DNA of 64,000 nt from Basidiobolus meristosporus CBS 931.73 (Eukaryota; Basidiobolomycota; Basidiobolomycetes; Basidiobolales; Basidiobolaceae), in assembly GCA_002104905.1 (NCBI GenBank), contig MCFE01000508.1, positions 1 to 64,000 of the forward strand, given 5' to 3'. This document shows, piece by piece, positions 1 to 11,690 of the stretch. The translations under genes and the position numbers were made by a program. Positions within the stretch are counted from its first letter, which is position 1; the number at the start of each line of letters is the position of its first letter. The notes under the pieces were generated by a model. That model ran no database searches and had not been told where the DNA came from. It saw only the letters and a program-made list of their open reading frames with translations.

Positions 1-1
1 A

Positions 2-1483
2 AATCAAACTTGGGACTTAGTCAAATTACCAATCAACCAAAAATCAATTGGATGCAGATGGGTCTTTAAGACAAAAATACTAGGCTGATGGTAAAATTGA
101 AAGATACAAAGCAAGACTTGTAGCCAAAGGATACTCTCAAACAAAAGGACTTGACTGTACTGAGACCTTGGCACCGGTAGCCAAGTTTAATTCCATCAGA
201 TTAATATTGGCTATTGCAGCCAAATGTAAGTTTTTTATTCATCAAATGGATGTAAAACTGCATTTTTGAATGGAGAAGTTGATGAGGATGTGTATATGGA
301 CCACCCTGATGGGTTTGTTGACCAAGATAACCCCCATTTGGTCTGCAAGCTTAAAAAGTTACTATATGGTCTCAAACAATCACCAAGAGCCTGGAATTGC
401 AAGATAGATTCTTATTTGGAATCTTTGAGTTTCAAAAGGAGTAATGCTGACTATAGTATATATTATAAGCCAGCTAGAGCAAATCCAGTTCTATTAGCTC
501 TATATGTGGATGATCTTATTATAGCCGCCAATAACCTAGAAACATTGGAAGAGACTAAGTACAGCCTATCTAAGGAGTTCAAGATGTCCAATCTAGGAGA
601 ACTTAGTTACTACTTAGGGATTAAGTTCTCCATAGACAGAAGTACCCAGACTATTACCCTAAGCCAATCCAAGTATATTCAAGATATACCAAAGAAGTAC
701 AAAATAGAAGACAGTAAACCGGCAGCTACCCCAATGGAGACAAACCTTAACTTGGTCAAAACTCAACCAAATCAAGAGAGCTTGGTGCCATCTGAAAGCC
801 CTGACTTTCCTTATCAATCTATGGTCGGCAGTCTGATGTATCTTATGCTTGGAACACGTCCAGATATCTCATATTCAGTGGGAGTGGTCAGCCAACATAA
901 TCAGAATTATGGATCTGATCAAATTGCAGCAGTTAAGTGGATTTTTAGATACCTAAAAGGAACTGCTGATATCCGCTTAAGATACACTTATAAGGATTCA
1001 GAACAGGATCTTGTGGGATACTCTGATGCTGATTGGGGACAAAATTTGGAAGACAGAAGATCTACCACAGGATACACCTTTCTTTACTGTAAAGGAGCAA
1101 TTTCATGGAATTCAAGAAAGCAACCACCCATAGCACTTTCTACTACAGAGGCAGAGTATATGGCAGCCTGTGAAGCTACAAAAGAAGCAATGTGGTTAAG
1201 AAAGCTCTTTACAGATTTAGGCCTATGTCAAAAAACGCCTATTACTTTATTTCAAGATAATCAAGGATGTATACAATTAGGTAGAAATCCAACTTTTCAT
1301 GCTAGAACCAAGCACATAGTTATTAGACATCATTTCACACGTGAAGCTATAGAGAATAACATAGTTAGCTTAGTTAACTGTCCTACAGATGAAATTATTG
1401 CAGAAATATTTACCAAACCATTAGCTAGAGACAAGTTTGAGTATCTTAGGTCAAAATTAGGACTAGTCAGTATGAACATTTAG
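2..1483 (+). pseudogene. Copia (family F) pol 3' part: reverse transcriptase and RNase H
   Basis: This is the C-terminal part of a Ty1/copia polyprotein, which copies element RNA into DNA in virus-like particles. The open part runs from 266 to the stop at 1483. It shows the copia RT stretch YGLKQSPRAW, the catalytic box YVDD, the RNase H motif STTEAEYMA and the end segment FTKPLARDKFEYL. Upstream homology continues to the left edge in another frame, with a TAG near 82-84 and a one-base shift near 255, so this copy is dead. One conserved acidic residue near the end has also changed: KHIV here, KHID in the sister copy at 63740-64000. The element enters the window from the left, so its 5' LTR, gag and integrase are not visible. 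The stop is followed 11 bp later by the 3' LTR. Confidence 0.92.
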
Positions 1484-1494
1484 CTGAGTGGGAG

Positions 1495-1843
1495 TGTTGT
1501 AAAAATTGGTATTTCCACCTAAATATGCACCTAACTTAGTCACTTGGATCATCACCTTCAAATACTAGAGAATACTGACCAAATTCCTTGTTGGGATTTA
1601 CTTAGAATATTTTCACCAAAATACCAGGTACCCAGAACATGAAAATTCTCAAAGTTGTCCAAACAGCCCCAAACTTTGCACACATGTTCTTGGCACCTTC
1701 CTTAACCTATTCTACGTGTTTGTAATGCCATGACCAGGTAAAAGTATAAATACTACTTTTACATTCAATAAATCATTAAGTGTAAACCACATAATCTACT
1801 TGTTCTCCAAATCACTTCCAATATCTCCAAGACTCTTACAACA
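1495..1843 (+). repeat. 3' LTR of copia family F
   Basis: This 349 bp LTR starts TGTTGTAAAAATT and ends CTCTTACAACA, directly after the purine-rich tract GAGTGGGAG. It holds a TATA-like stretch (AGTATAAATAC) near 1743-1753 and a poly(A) signal AATAAA near 1769. Closely similar LTRs lie in reverse orientation at 55676-56023 and 63379-63728. The 5 bp after the LTR, CTTGC, would be the right copy of the target duplication; the left copy is outside the window. Confidence 0.9.
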
Positions 1844-2695
1844 CTTGCATGGTGTGTGGAGAATATTGGGCCTTGCTTCACCTTTTGGTAGTTTCCTATG
1901 GAGTGGATATGTGGGAAGATAGGAGACAAGTGAAGTTGAAAGCACTACCATATCCCAATATTATCAAGAATATTACCTTAAAGTCTGTCATGGAAGTGAT
2001 GAGTTGGCACATGGAGGACAGCCAGAAACAGTTAGAAATTACTGAGGACAAATGTGCACATGGAGACACCTATGCCTATGGCGTTAAGAAGCTAAGCAGC
2101 CCCAATGCGTGGGTAATCAGTTAAGTAATGCAAAGTTGGGTTGGGTGCAATAAGCAACTAATGTTTATCAGGAAAGCTCCACCAAGATATACCGGATTTC
2201 TTGTGGTCACAAGCCAACTTCTACACTATACAACACAGAATTCACACAAACAAAAGCCAGAGCGCACCTATAAGGGGGACTAGAATCCAGCAGGGAGAAG
2301 GAAAATATTGGCTAAATACTAAGAAGTTCTTTGCCAATGTTCAGGAGGTATTCATGGCAGAAGTGGCAACAACCAAGCATATGCTTGCAAGATGTATATG
2401 ATACCAGCAGTACAAGGTATATGGCAACCTTGCAAATATCACACTAAAAAGCTGTAAAGTTGAGGTGATAAAAGAATGACAATTGTGGCAGGTGTGTGCG
2501 TTTGTAGAGGTTAGTAAGCTGGAGGCAATAGTTTCTTTTTTGATTTGAACTATATGTGGAATACCCAAGGTAGTAGTAGGTACTCAAATAAAGAAAGGTG
2601 ATTCTACAGTGGAATATATGAATTGCACAAGGGGAGGTAGAAAAAGGAAATACCATTTGGTAAATTGGTACGGTGGTATTATACAGAACCAGCAG
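1844..2695 (+). pseudogene. Tnp2-type transposase C-terminal fragment (element T0)
   Basis: This is the C-terminal part of a Tnp2-like (CACTA/CMC group) DNA transposase. Residues from 1849 to 2124 match, segment by segment, the reverse-strand copies near 31700-31960 and 32857-33075; shared strings include GDTYA and NAWVIS. The frame then shifts and continues through IHTNKSQSAP, YWLNTKKFF and SCKVEVI to GDSTVEYMNCTRGG near 2600-2640. The copia F LTR cuts it on the left and a solo gypsy D LTR on the right. The homology resumes at 3767, which shows that both are later insertions. The family assignment rests on the better preserved copies at 33385-34163 and 44121-44570. Confidence 0.7.
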
Positions 2696-3766
2696 TGTAG
2701 CAGGGTGACAGTGACACCCACTGACAGATGTGCTCATTCCCTTATTTTCTACTTCCCTGCATCTCTACTACACTTATTTTAGTTTTATCCCATTTGTCTT
2801 ACCCAATCAGTACTATCCCATAAGCCGGTTCACTATCACACCTGCTTACCTTATTGCATAAGTTACCCCTCACTTTATGTAAGATTACTAGCTATAAGTG
2901 CTTCTATATTAGGCAAGTACCCGTGCCAGTACCCGTGACACAAGATCAGCCTGTGTCACCATCCCTACCATTTCCATACCATATATGGTATCCCCATGTT
3001 ACACAGGTTTCAGAATACTGATTCCTGATTGGTTGGATGTGCTGTGCCTCTTAGAACCTTCCGGCACCTACTTAGAACATTCTTAGTTCATTCTGATGTC
3101 ATTAAGATTTCTATTGATATCCAGAACCTTCTGGAACACCATGATTAGTAATCACTTAGCCAGTAAGAAAAGTACATAAGGGAGGCTATCCCTCAACAAT
3201 AAATCATCAACCCTTTTATCAATATACCAACTTGTTGATTAGTGTGATCACTGCTACCTGCTGCTACCTGAACTTCCAACCCTAGACCACAGGACACTCC
3301 CAGGAAACCATGCTGACAGCCAACTGACCTTGGAGGCACTACTTGTGAGGAATACTCAGAGTAGGTATCTTTTATTATATTTGATTCTTTCCCAAGTTTG
3401 TTCTTGTACAGGCAAAGATACTTTTCTGTCTTTGTAACTATTGACCACAGCTGCATTCTTATCAAGTCCCTGCTGGTGGAGTTTACAGTTGTTTTGACTT
3501 TGGAAGCATTAGTACATTGTCATCTCAAAGGACACTGAACCCAGCACATACTTTTGTTAAGAGGCCAACTTAGTTGGGGATTGTAGCTCAATAGTTTTCC
3601 CTTGACAAGCTTGTGGCTTTATTTGCCTTCACATTAGATTAGAGACAGAACTCAAGTATTCCTAGCAAGCTTTTGCCAGAGGTTATTGCACCCAGTGAAC
3701 ACCCCACACACAAAACACCTGAGAAGTGTTGGATGTATCTCTCCCTTGGACCAATACACCACCACA
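2696..3766 (+). repeat. Solo LTR of gypsy family D inside T0
   Basis: This LTR starts TGTAGCAGGG, ends CACCACCACA and is 1071 bp long, exactly the length of the LTR at 9558-10628 and of the solo copy at 50425-51495. It is flanked by GCAG (2692-2695) and GCGG (3767-3770), a 4 bp target duplication with one change. The T0 sequence rejoins across it when compared with the other T copies. It also carries the palindrome ATACCATATATGGTAT at 2976-2991. Confidence 0.88.
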
Positions 3767-4030
3767 GCGGTAGGCTGGCAAACTGCCAAAAAAATGCCTT
3801 CAGAGTCTTGCTGTGAGGCTGCCAAAATACCATCACGTTTCTTGCCATATAAGGCAATTGGAAGTCCTGGCCAACTGGATCCACTTAAAATAGTAATAGA
3901 GTGCTGAAAGACTGCGCAATACCACGCAAATATTGTCACAGCACCTATCACAAATTGTCAAGTTACTAACGGGATCTTGATGGATGATCTGGGTCAGATC
4001 CACCTGCAGGACCAAATTATTCTCATAGGG
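3767..4030 (+). mobile_element. T0 transposon end, 3' of the transposase
   Basis: This stretch continues T0 after the solo LTR. Its last part (about 3968-4030) is the reverse complement of the left end of T3 at 38768-38840, sharing a run around GGTGGATC and TCAAGATCCC. It ends in TAGGG at 4026-4030, the inverted CCCTA terminus of the T family. The sequence beyond it is gypsy D LTR, so T0 inserted into that LTR. Small open frames here are not conserved. Confidence 0.65.
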
Positions 4031-5091
4031 GTTGAACACAGCTGCATTCTTATCAAGTCCCTGCTGGTGGGGCTTGAAGTTGTTTTGACTTTGGAAGCTT
4101 TGGTACATTGTTATCTCAAAGGATGCTGAACCCAGCACATACTTTTGTTAAGACGCCAACCAAGTTGGGGATTGTAGCTCAATAGTTTACCCTTGACAAG
4201 CTTGTGGCATTATTCCCCATCACATTAGACTTGTTCCATTGGATAGTGCCACATTGAGCCATGAGTGCCAAATGATGCCATAGTGTGCCAGAGAGGTAAA
4301 GTGAGCCTATACTTGGCCACAGAGTGTGAAACATAGCTCTGCATTGTCATGTAAAGCAGCCCCTGTGTTTCAGCCATTGCGCAGGAGAAAATCCATTTTT
4401 TGACCTTTTTTTGTGGATCAATGTAGCTCAGGATGTGTAAGAGCACAGGAGAACAGAAGATATGCGTCTGGTACTCAATACCCATGGCACTCTGAATCTA
4501 GCTCCTGTAGCTTGTATCATGTCACAAAAATGAATGGCACTATCTTGGTCCACTGGTACTATCTGGCACTATAAGTGCTTTGTATAGATCTTACTTTAGG
4601 TCTAATATTTAAATATAGTGCCAGATAGTACCAGTGGACCAAGATAGTGCCATTTGTTTTTGTGACATGATACAAGCTACAAGAGCTAGATTCAGAGTCC
4701 CATGGGTATTGAGTACCAGATGCATATCTTCAATCTGCTTGTGCTCTAACACATCCTGCACAACATTGATCCAAAAAAAAAGGTCAAAAAGTGGATTTTC
4801 TCCAACACAATGGGTGAAACACAGCGGCTGCTTTGCATGAAGATGCAGAGCTATGTTTCACACTTTGTGGCCAGGTAGAGGCTCACTTGGCCTCTCTGGC
4901 ACACTATGGCATCATTTGGCACTCACGGCTCAATGTGGCACTATCTGACGGAACAAGTCCATTATATTAGAGAGAGAACCCAAGAATTCCTAGCAAGCTT
5001 TTACCAGAGGTTATTGCACCCAGTGAACACCCCACACACAAAACACTTGAGAAGTGTTGGACATATCTCTCCCTTGGACTTATACACCACA
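4031..5091 (+). repeat. 5' LTR (3' part) of gypsy D, interrupted by FB1
   Basis: Bases 4031-4227 and 4960-5091 match the last part of the 1071 bp D LTR, including the run AACACCCCACACACAAAACAC and an end at ACACCACA. The first part of this LTR should lie left of T0, outside the window. FB1 (4228-4959) sits inside it. A primer binding site follows at 5099, which identifies it as the functional 5' LTR of the gypsy coding block at 5234-9519. Confidence 0.8.
4228..4959. mobile_element. Foldback (long inverted repeat) element FB1
   Basis: This 732 bp element is made of two inverted arms of roughly 350 bp that would form one long hairpin, with a short loop near 4575-4615. Termini are GACTTGTTCC and GGAACAAGTC. 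It is flanked by CATTA on both sides (4223-4227 and 4960-4964), and the LTR it interrupts rejoins across one CATTA. Open frames inside the arms are antisense or fortuitous; no transposase is encoded. It is probably moved in trans. Confidence 0.88.
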
Positions 5092-5098
5092 ACACACC

Positions 5099-5115
5099 TG
5101 GCACCCAACTTGGGG
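5099..5115 (+). other. Primer binding site of gypsy D
   Basis: TGGCACCCAACTTGGGG lies a few bases after the LTR end. It starts with TGG, as expected for pairing with a tRNA 3' CCA end. I cannot assign the tRNA. Confidence 0.6.
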
Positions 5116-5233
5116 GGTTCATACAAGCTCCATAGGACCCCACAAGATTTACCTGAAGATATGATCCGTTATCCACTTATTAAAAAGAGATTCCAATATT
5201 ATTAAGATTACAACACCAACCTACCTACCCAAA

Positions 5234-5950
5234 ATGAACTCTGTGCCATTTTCACTCTCACATGGAGCCCCACAGTTTGATGGAAACAATGTGGAAAGCT
5301 TTATATTCAAATGGGAGAAGCTCTGCAAGATGTGTAGCCTATCTGAACATGAAATGGCTGAAGACTTCCCCTACTACTGCACTGATGATAGTACCACTAA
5401 GCTTCTCAGACAAATAAGACATTCTCACTGACTGGGCCATAATGAAGACCTATCTACAGACCAAGTAAGGTAGACCCCAGATATACTATGGAATTGAAGA
5501 CCTCAGACACTTTGGAAGGACTGGACTTTCCAAGCTACCACTTGAAGAGTTCATTCAACAGTATGAAGATATGGCCAAGCCACTCCTACAGTCGCAGGCT
5601 ATAACTGAGTTTACCATCACACTTCACCTTGCACAAGTGCTTCCCCAGGACTTGGCAAGCAAAGTTGACTTATATGCAGCAAAGGATGACAAGTCTGGCA
5701 TCCATGCTTTGCAGAGATGAAATGTGTTCTCCTAGAAGCAAAGTTGACTACCACATTCATAAGACTTCTGAAGCCTAATCTGCAAGACAAGGCAATCAAG
5801 GAACCAAGGAGTGCTGTTGCTGACAATCAGACTAACACTACTGACAGAATTGACCAACTTGCTGAACAGCTACAAAAGCTAGCTCTCAAGATTAATGGCT
5901 CAGCTGAAGTAGCTACTGAGAGCCATAGATCTTTGCCCAGACATTGAACA
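5234..5950 (+). pseudogene. Gypsy D gag, frameshifted
   Basis: This is the capsid-like gag of a Ty3/gypsy element. The first open part (5234-5431) reads MNSVPFSLSHGAPQFDGNNV and contains the gag-type phrase FDGNNVESFIFKWEKLC. A stop and frameshift at about 5431 move the homology into another frame, where PLEEFIQQYEDMAKPLL and later ALQR can be read, and a further shift follows near 5717. No intact CCHC zinc knuckle is visible. It lies 140 bp after the LTR, before the protease region. Confidence 0.7.
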
Positions 5951-6039
5951 TATGGACACCCATATAATTCAGACAAACCATGAAGACCACCAAAATGATC
6001 ACTACACTACTGAATATAAGACCTTTTACTCAGTGGCAA

Positions 6040-9000
6040 CTGCTGTGGTGAAAGGGTATATATATCATGACCCTGTAGACTGATATATTGACAGTGGTTC
6101 AGAGATTTGTGTTGTACCGCTACACTTCTGGAAGACACTTAGAAACAAGGAGCTACTGCCTGTGGATAGAGATAATGAATGGAGCATGATTGGTGCAAAC
6201 TCAGTATCTAGTCCACTCTATGGTGTAGTGATAAGTTCCCTATTGAGGTGCAAGGAATCAAGGTCTGGCTTCCCCTCTTTATCTGCCGGAAAGCAAACTT
6301 TGACCTTCTGCTATGCAGACCATGGGTGACCAGTACTAAGGCTACAACTACCAATTATTCCAATGGGTCAGTGTGGTATACTATACAAGGATCAAACCCT
6401 GGGCTACAGTCATCATTCTGTGGTGCAACACCCAACAATAAGAGACACATCCTACTTGCCAGAAGACACATCTTGCTATGGAAGAAGATGAGGAGCCTCA
6501 CTACATACACCCCAACATTTGGAGCTGCTCATTAGGTATACAGGAGCAAATGGCTATGGATCAAACAAAATACAAGACGGTAGAACAGAAGATTAGACCA
6601 TCAGTTACACCTTTGACTGATGAATCCTGGCCTACTGATTAGATCATGCCACCAAACAAAGCACCAGAAGATATACAACTTACACTGGAGAGACTTAAGC
6701 AAATTATCATTGGCAATGGAAACCTAACATCAGAGGAGATCTTGTTATTTGAAGAAACTCTGAAAAGACATGATAAGGCTTTCTCATATGATGACAAGGA
6801 GATAGGGCTCTTAAAGACATTGCTGAGAAATCTATCAAGATTCCTTCAGTGCCCCACACACCCTGGTCATTTAAGACTTACCCACTGCCCAGAAGACTCC
6901 AGGCTGAGCTCCATGACCTGCTTAAGAAGAAGATAAAAGTTGGTATCCTAGAACCTTGCCATGGACCTTATGCTAACAAATGGTTTGTGACCAAAGAGAA
7001 GAATGTGAAGCTCCAATTCATTCAAGACATGCAACCTGCAAATGCTGTCACTTTCAGAGATGCTGCTATGCCTCCATCTATTGATGACTTTGCAGAAAGC
7101 TTTAGTGGCCATTCCATCTAATCAACATACAATCTCTACGCAGGGTATGACCAGATCCCCCCTGGTGAGACATCAAGAAATATGTTTGAACTCCAGACAC
7201 CATATGGACTGTTGAGGATGACAAGACTCACCCAAGGGGCTACAAGCTCCGTAGCTCAGTTCCAGAGATGCATGGTGAATGTGCTGTACCAGTTTATACC
7301 TGAGAAACATGCTGTTTTTGTTAATGACATAGGCATCAAAGTACCAAGAATCCGGGACACCACTGAAGTTATGCCTGGAGTAGGTAAGTTTGTCTATGAC
7401 CATATTTCAGACAATGATGCCATATTGGGAGCCATTGAAGAAGCTGGACTCACTATCAGTGGTGAGAAAAGTAGCTTTGGTATATCAGAGATATCCATTG
7501 TTGGACAAAAATGCAACACCTTTGGTTGTTCACCTGGAGACTCCAAGACACAAAAAATATGCAATTGGCCTACCCCCACAAATCTAAGACAAGCTTGTGG
7601 CATTGTGGCCGCTTGCGGGTTCTTTAGGATCTGGATGCCAAGATTTTCTGAGACAGCAGAACCAATCTACCAACTACAGAAAAAGAATACCCCATTTTTC
7701 TGTGGTGAAGAGCAAGAAGAAGCCATGCAATTACTAAAAGAGTCTTTAGTATCTCCCTGATTCTAAGACCTCTTGACTATCAGAACACTGACTGCCCACC
7801 TATTTTGACAGTGGATGCAAGCCCTATAGGAGCTGGGGCACTACTTGGCCAAGATGATGAAGATGGCAACTGCTATGCCAGCAGATATGAAAGCTGTCTA
7901 TTCTCTCCTAGAGAACAAAGATACTCACAGATTAAGAGAGAGCTACTAGTCATTGTGAAGATGCTGAGGAAGCTGAAGTCACAACTCTACATGACACATT
8001 TCATCCTGGAGACAGATGCCAAGCCACATATAGGAATGATCAACAAGCCTGACCTACCTGATAATGCCACAAAGCAATGAATGGCATGGCTGAGAATGTT
8101 TGACTTTGAGGTCAGCCATATCCCTGGCAAGACAAATGTTGTGGCTGATGCACTCTCCAGAAAGGGACCACAATTATTTGAAGACTTGGACCCTGGCTTT
8201 GATGATATAATTGATGCAGATATCCAACAGATTGCCATCAAAGACCAAGAAAGAACTGCCTGGAGTCTGATCAAGGAATATCTAAGGACACTCAAGAACC
8301 CTAGTAGGATAGAAATTCTGGAGTTTAGAAAACTTGGAAAGAAGGCGCACCACTACATTCTCAAAGATGATCTTCTCTTTAAACAAGTGAAGCATGGACT
8401 TATGTCAAGAAGAGTAGTCACAACCCCACAAGAGCAACTGAACATCATGAGAGGTATCCACCAAGGAGAACCAGGAGGACATAGAGGACAAGAAGCCACC
8501 TACACAACTACAGCTCAGAGGTACTACTGGGAGAACATGTAATATGATATCCAACACTTTGTTGAGTCATGTGCAGCCTGCCAGAGGAGATTCTCTAAGT
8601 GTTATGAAGAACCACTGCATCCTACTTACACAATCTGACTATGACAAAAGGTTGGTATTGACCTTGTCCACATGTCCACAGCTGGATCAATGAAGTACCT
8701 GATTGTTGCTAGAGATGTCCTTAGTGGATGGGCAGAGGCTTAAGTCAAACTACAAGTGCCATACCATATGGAGATTTATACTTGAAGACATTATCTGCAG
8801 GTTTGGCTGCATCCAACAGTTTGTTGCTGACACAGGAGAGATGATATTCCAAATGATCCAGGAGTAGTGCTCAAAGTACAAGATACACATTGCTTTTACT
8901 ACAGCTTACCATCTATAAGCCAATAGAATGGTAGCAAGAGGACATGGACCACTGGTAAACTCTCTTGTTAAGATCTGAGATAATAATGCAGCCCTGTGGC

Positions 9001-9519
9001 CACAGTAATTACATCTTGCACTCTGGGCAGATAGAATTACTACCAAGAGAACAACTGGATTATTGCCATTTAAGCTACTCTATGGACATGACTGCATACT
9101 ACCAGTTGAGTTAGACATAGTCACTTGGAACGCATTGGGTTGGAAATCTAATATACAGACTAATGACATCCTAACCACTTGTATACAGCAACTTGACCAC
9201 CATGGCCTAAATGTCCACAGAGCTGCCAAACAACTGAAGGATACATGGCTGAAAAACAAAATACCCTTTGGCAAATTACACTCAACAAGACTAAAGCCAC
9301 TATCACTAAGAGACCCAGTATTACTCTATGAATCTACCTTGGACAAGTAATGGAGTTGGAAGTTTGCCAACAAATGGACTGGCCCCTACCTCATTTCCAA
9401 AGTAATTGGAAATGGAAGTTATTACATATCTGAGCTTGACAACACCCAGTTGAGAGCACCAGTTGCAGGGAACCAACTTAAGTTATTCAAGCATAGGAAC
9501 TTTGCACATCTGGATTAGT
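6040..9519 (+). pseudogene. Gypsy D pol: protease, RT, RNase H, integrase
   Basis: This is a Ty3/gypsy pol remnant in several frames. The protease motif DSGSEICVV lies near 6090-6116. RT covers about 6850-7480; its catalytic box reads FVNDIGIK (about 7315-7340), with the first Asp of the expected D-D pair changed to Asn. RNase H runs from about 7805 (TVDASPIGAGA) to VADALSRKG near 8160. Integrase follows with an HHCC finger (HQGEPGGH near 8460 and CAACQRR near 8575) and a D-type motif VGIDLVH near 8655. The last readable segment, NQLKLFKHRNFAHLD, stops at 9519. Stops at 7121, 7760, 8080 and 8542 and many later ones show it is dead. Confidence 0.88.
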
Positions 9520-9540
9520 TTACTTTGACCCAAGCTGAAA

Positions 9541-9557
9541 GCTGAGAGGGGGGTAGA
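9541..9557 (+). other. Polypurine tract of gypsy D
   Basis: GCTGAGAGGGGGGTAGA immediately precedes the TGTAGTAGGG start of the 3' LTR, the normal place for plus-strand priming. Confidence 0.7.
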
Positions 9558-10628
9558 TGTAGTAGGGTCACAGTGACACCTACTGACAGATGTGCTTATT
9601 CCCATATTTTCTACTTCCCTATTTCTCTACTACACTTATTTAAGTTTTATCCCATTTGTCTTACCTGTTCAGTGCTATCCCATGTGCCAGTTGACTATCA
9701 CACTTGCTTACCTTATTACATAAGTTATTCCCTGCTTTACCTAAGAGTACTAGCAGTAAGTGCTTCTATTCTGGGCAACTACCCATGCCAGTACCCGTGA
9801 CACATGATCTACCTGTGTAACCATCCCTGCCATTTCCATACCATATATGGTATCCCTATGTTACACAGGCTTCAGCATACTGATTCCTGATTGGTTGGAT
9901 GTGCTGCGCCTTGTAGAGCCTTCCAGCACCTACTTAGAACATTCTTAGGTCATTCTGATGTCATTAAGATTTCTATTGATATCTGGCACCTTCTGGAGCA
10001 CCATGATTAGTAGTCACTTAGTCAGTAAGAAAAGTATATAAGAGAGGCTATCCCTCAACAGTAAATAATCATCCCTTTTATCAATATACCAACTTGTTGA
10101 TCAGTGTGAGCACTGCTACCTACTGCTACCTGAACTTCCAACCCCAGACCACAGTACACTGCCAGGAAACTGTGCTGACAGCCAACTGACCTTGGAGGTA
10201 CTACTTATATGGAATACTCAGAGTAGGCATCTTTTATTATATTTGATTCTTTCCCAAGTTTGTTCTTGTACAGGCAAAGATACTTTTCTGTCTTTGTAAC
10301 TATTGACCATAGCTGCATTCTTATCAAGTCCCTGCTGGTGGAGTTTACAGTTGTTTTCACTTTGGAAGCTTTGGTACATTGTCATCTCAAAGGACACTGA
10401 ACCCAGCACATACTTTTGTTAAGACGCCAACTAAGTTGGGGATTGTAGCTCAATAGTTCTACCATGACAAGCTTGTGGCTTTATTCCCCATCACATTAGA
10501 TTAGAGACAGAGCCCAAGAATTCCTAGCAAGCTTTCACCAGAGGTTATTGCACCCAGTGAGCACCCCACACACAAAACACTTGAGAAGTGTTGTACATAT
10601 CTCTCCCTTGGACTCACACACCACCACA
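9558..10628 (+). repeat. 3' LTR of gypsy D
   Basis: This 1071 bp LTR starts TGTAGTAGGG and ends CACCACCACA. It is followed by GCAG, the same 4 bp seen beside the two solo D LTRs. It carries ATACCATATATGGTAT at 9838-9853 and an AATAAT poly(A)-like site near 10065. The right flank is repeat R1, whose first 75 bp or so are missing here and should lie left of the gypsy. Confidence 0.88.
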
Positions 10629-11690
10629 GCAGAACCAGATTGTTTTTCAAAGGGTGAAAGTTCTAGAATCTTCAACTTTGAAGAACAAAAGCCCAAGATC
10701 CTAACAGCAGCCCAGCTGCAACTATCATATTATGCAGAGCACTCAGTAGCCAATATATGTTTCAGATTACAGCTCATTTGAAGCAGAATTTAAGGAGTGA
10801 TGATCAATAGTGCACCATAGCCAAATATACTAGGCATTTGTTCCTAGGATTACCGTTGTTACTTTGATTTCATGTAGCTATTAACCTGCCAATCAAATCA
10901 TGTGAAGCTTACACAGGTGCTGCATCTATGTCCAATCTGCCCACTGCAAAATTTTAGCATTTTAACATGTGTATTGCTTGCACAATTGCCCAAAAACTTT
11001 GATTCTTTGGAATTTTCATAAACATGACTTCTCTGGTGGAAAAATAAAATAAGTACCTCTCCTTAAGAATGCAACAGTACCATTGTAAGATTAAAGGCTA
11101 TAAGACTCTCCCTGCATCACTGCACTGATGAGTAGTCTGACTCTAATTGGTACCACATTAGTAAAGAGAATGTAGAGCTCACAAGAATTCAACATAAATT
11201 CTGAGCAAAACTACCACTTCTTTGTCAGAGGATTCCTCTTTATGAGACCCCTTTACTCTACAGACACCCTGTTAGTCTATTAACTGCTCAAGAGGTTCCA
11301 CTAAAAAACACCTTTACTCTGAAGATTTACCTTTATGCAAATGCACCCCTTTAGACACCTATTTAAGTCCAAAGTCCCCTTTAGAGACCCCTTTGCCATA
11401 ACCCTTATGGTTAAGGAGGAGCTCAGACTTTCCCATAAAGGTGATATCTCTCAGCAATGAAAGCAAACTTCAAATCAGGAAAAGTTACTTTAAAAATCAA
11501 TAAGCCCAGCAGTAAGCCAAAGGTCAGAACTCTGTTGTAAGAGTGGGAAACATTGCCTGTAATATACTTTGAGTCTAAGATGAAGCATATAAGTGAAATT
11601 TACTTCTTCTGCTGATATGTTAAAGTCCTAAAAATATATTTCAATAGTAGAATACCAAAAGTTGCTGTACACCTCAGAACAACCATTGGA
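10629..11690 (+). repeat. Dispersed LTR-like repeat R, copy R1
   Basis: This is the reverse complement of the repeats at 19925-20798 and 49640-51856, recognised by long shared stretches such as the one around ACAGGTGCTGCATCTATGTCC at 10913-10933. In this orientation the repeat looks like an LTR of an unidentified retroelement, with a TATA-like region followed by an AATAAA-like region in the other copies. There is no coding sequence; small open frames in it are not conserved. Gypsy D inserted near its start. Confidence 0.65.
11225..11420. repeat. Degenerate minisatellite in R1 (CCCCTTTAGAGACCCCTTT-like)
   Basis: Repeated short words such as GAGACCCCTTTACTC, CACCCCTTTAGAC and CCCTTTAGAGACCCCTTT occur in a run here. 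The complementary array lies at 49920-50115 in copy R3. R2 lacks it at the equivalent position (about 20150), so it is an insertion or local expansion in two of three copies. Confidence 0.6.

Noticed and set aside
4225-4840. Several 60-100 codon frames in the foldback elements (also near 12615 and 12875)
   Set aside because: They arise in inverted arms and mirror each other. There is no recognisable domain and they disagree between FB1 and FB2.
2692-10632. Treating 2696-3766 and 9558-10628 as the LTR pair of one gypsy because both are bounded by GCAG
   Set aside because: T0 transposase rejoins across 2696-3766, so that LTR is a separate solo insertion. The true 5' LTR is the interrupted one ending at 5091.
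11225-11420. Telomere-like repeat
   Set aside because: Words resemble CCCCTTT runs but lack a regular short unit, sit inside a transposon repeat and occur in both orientations.
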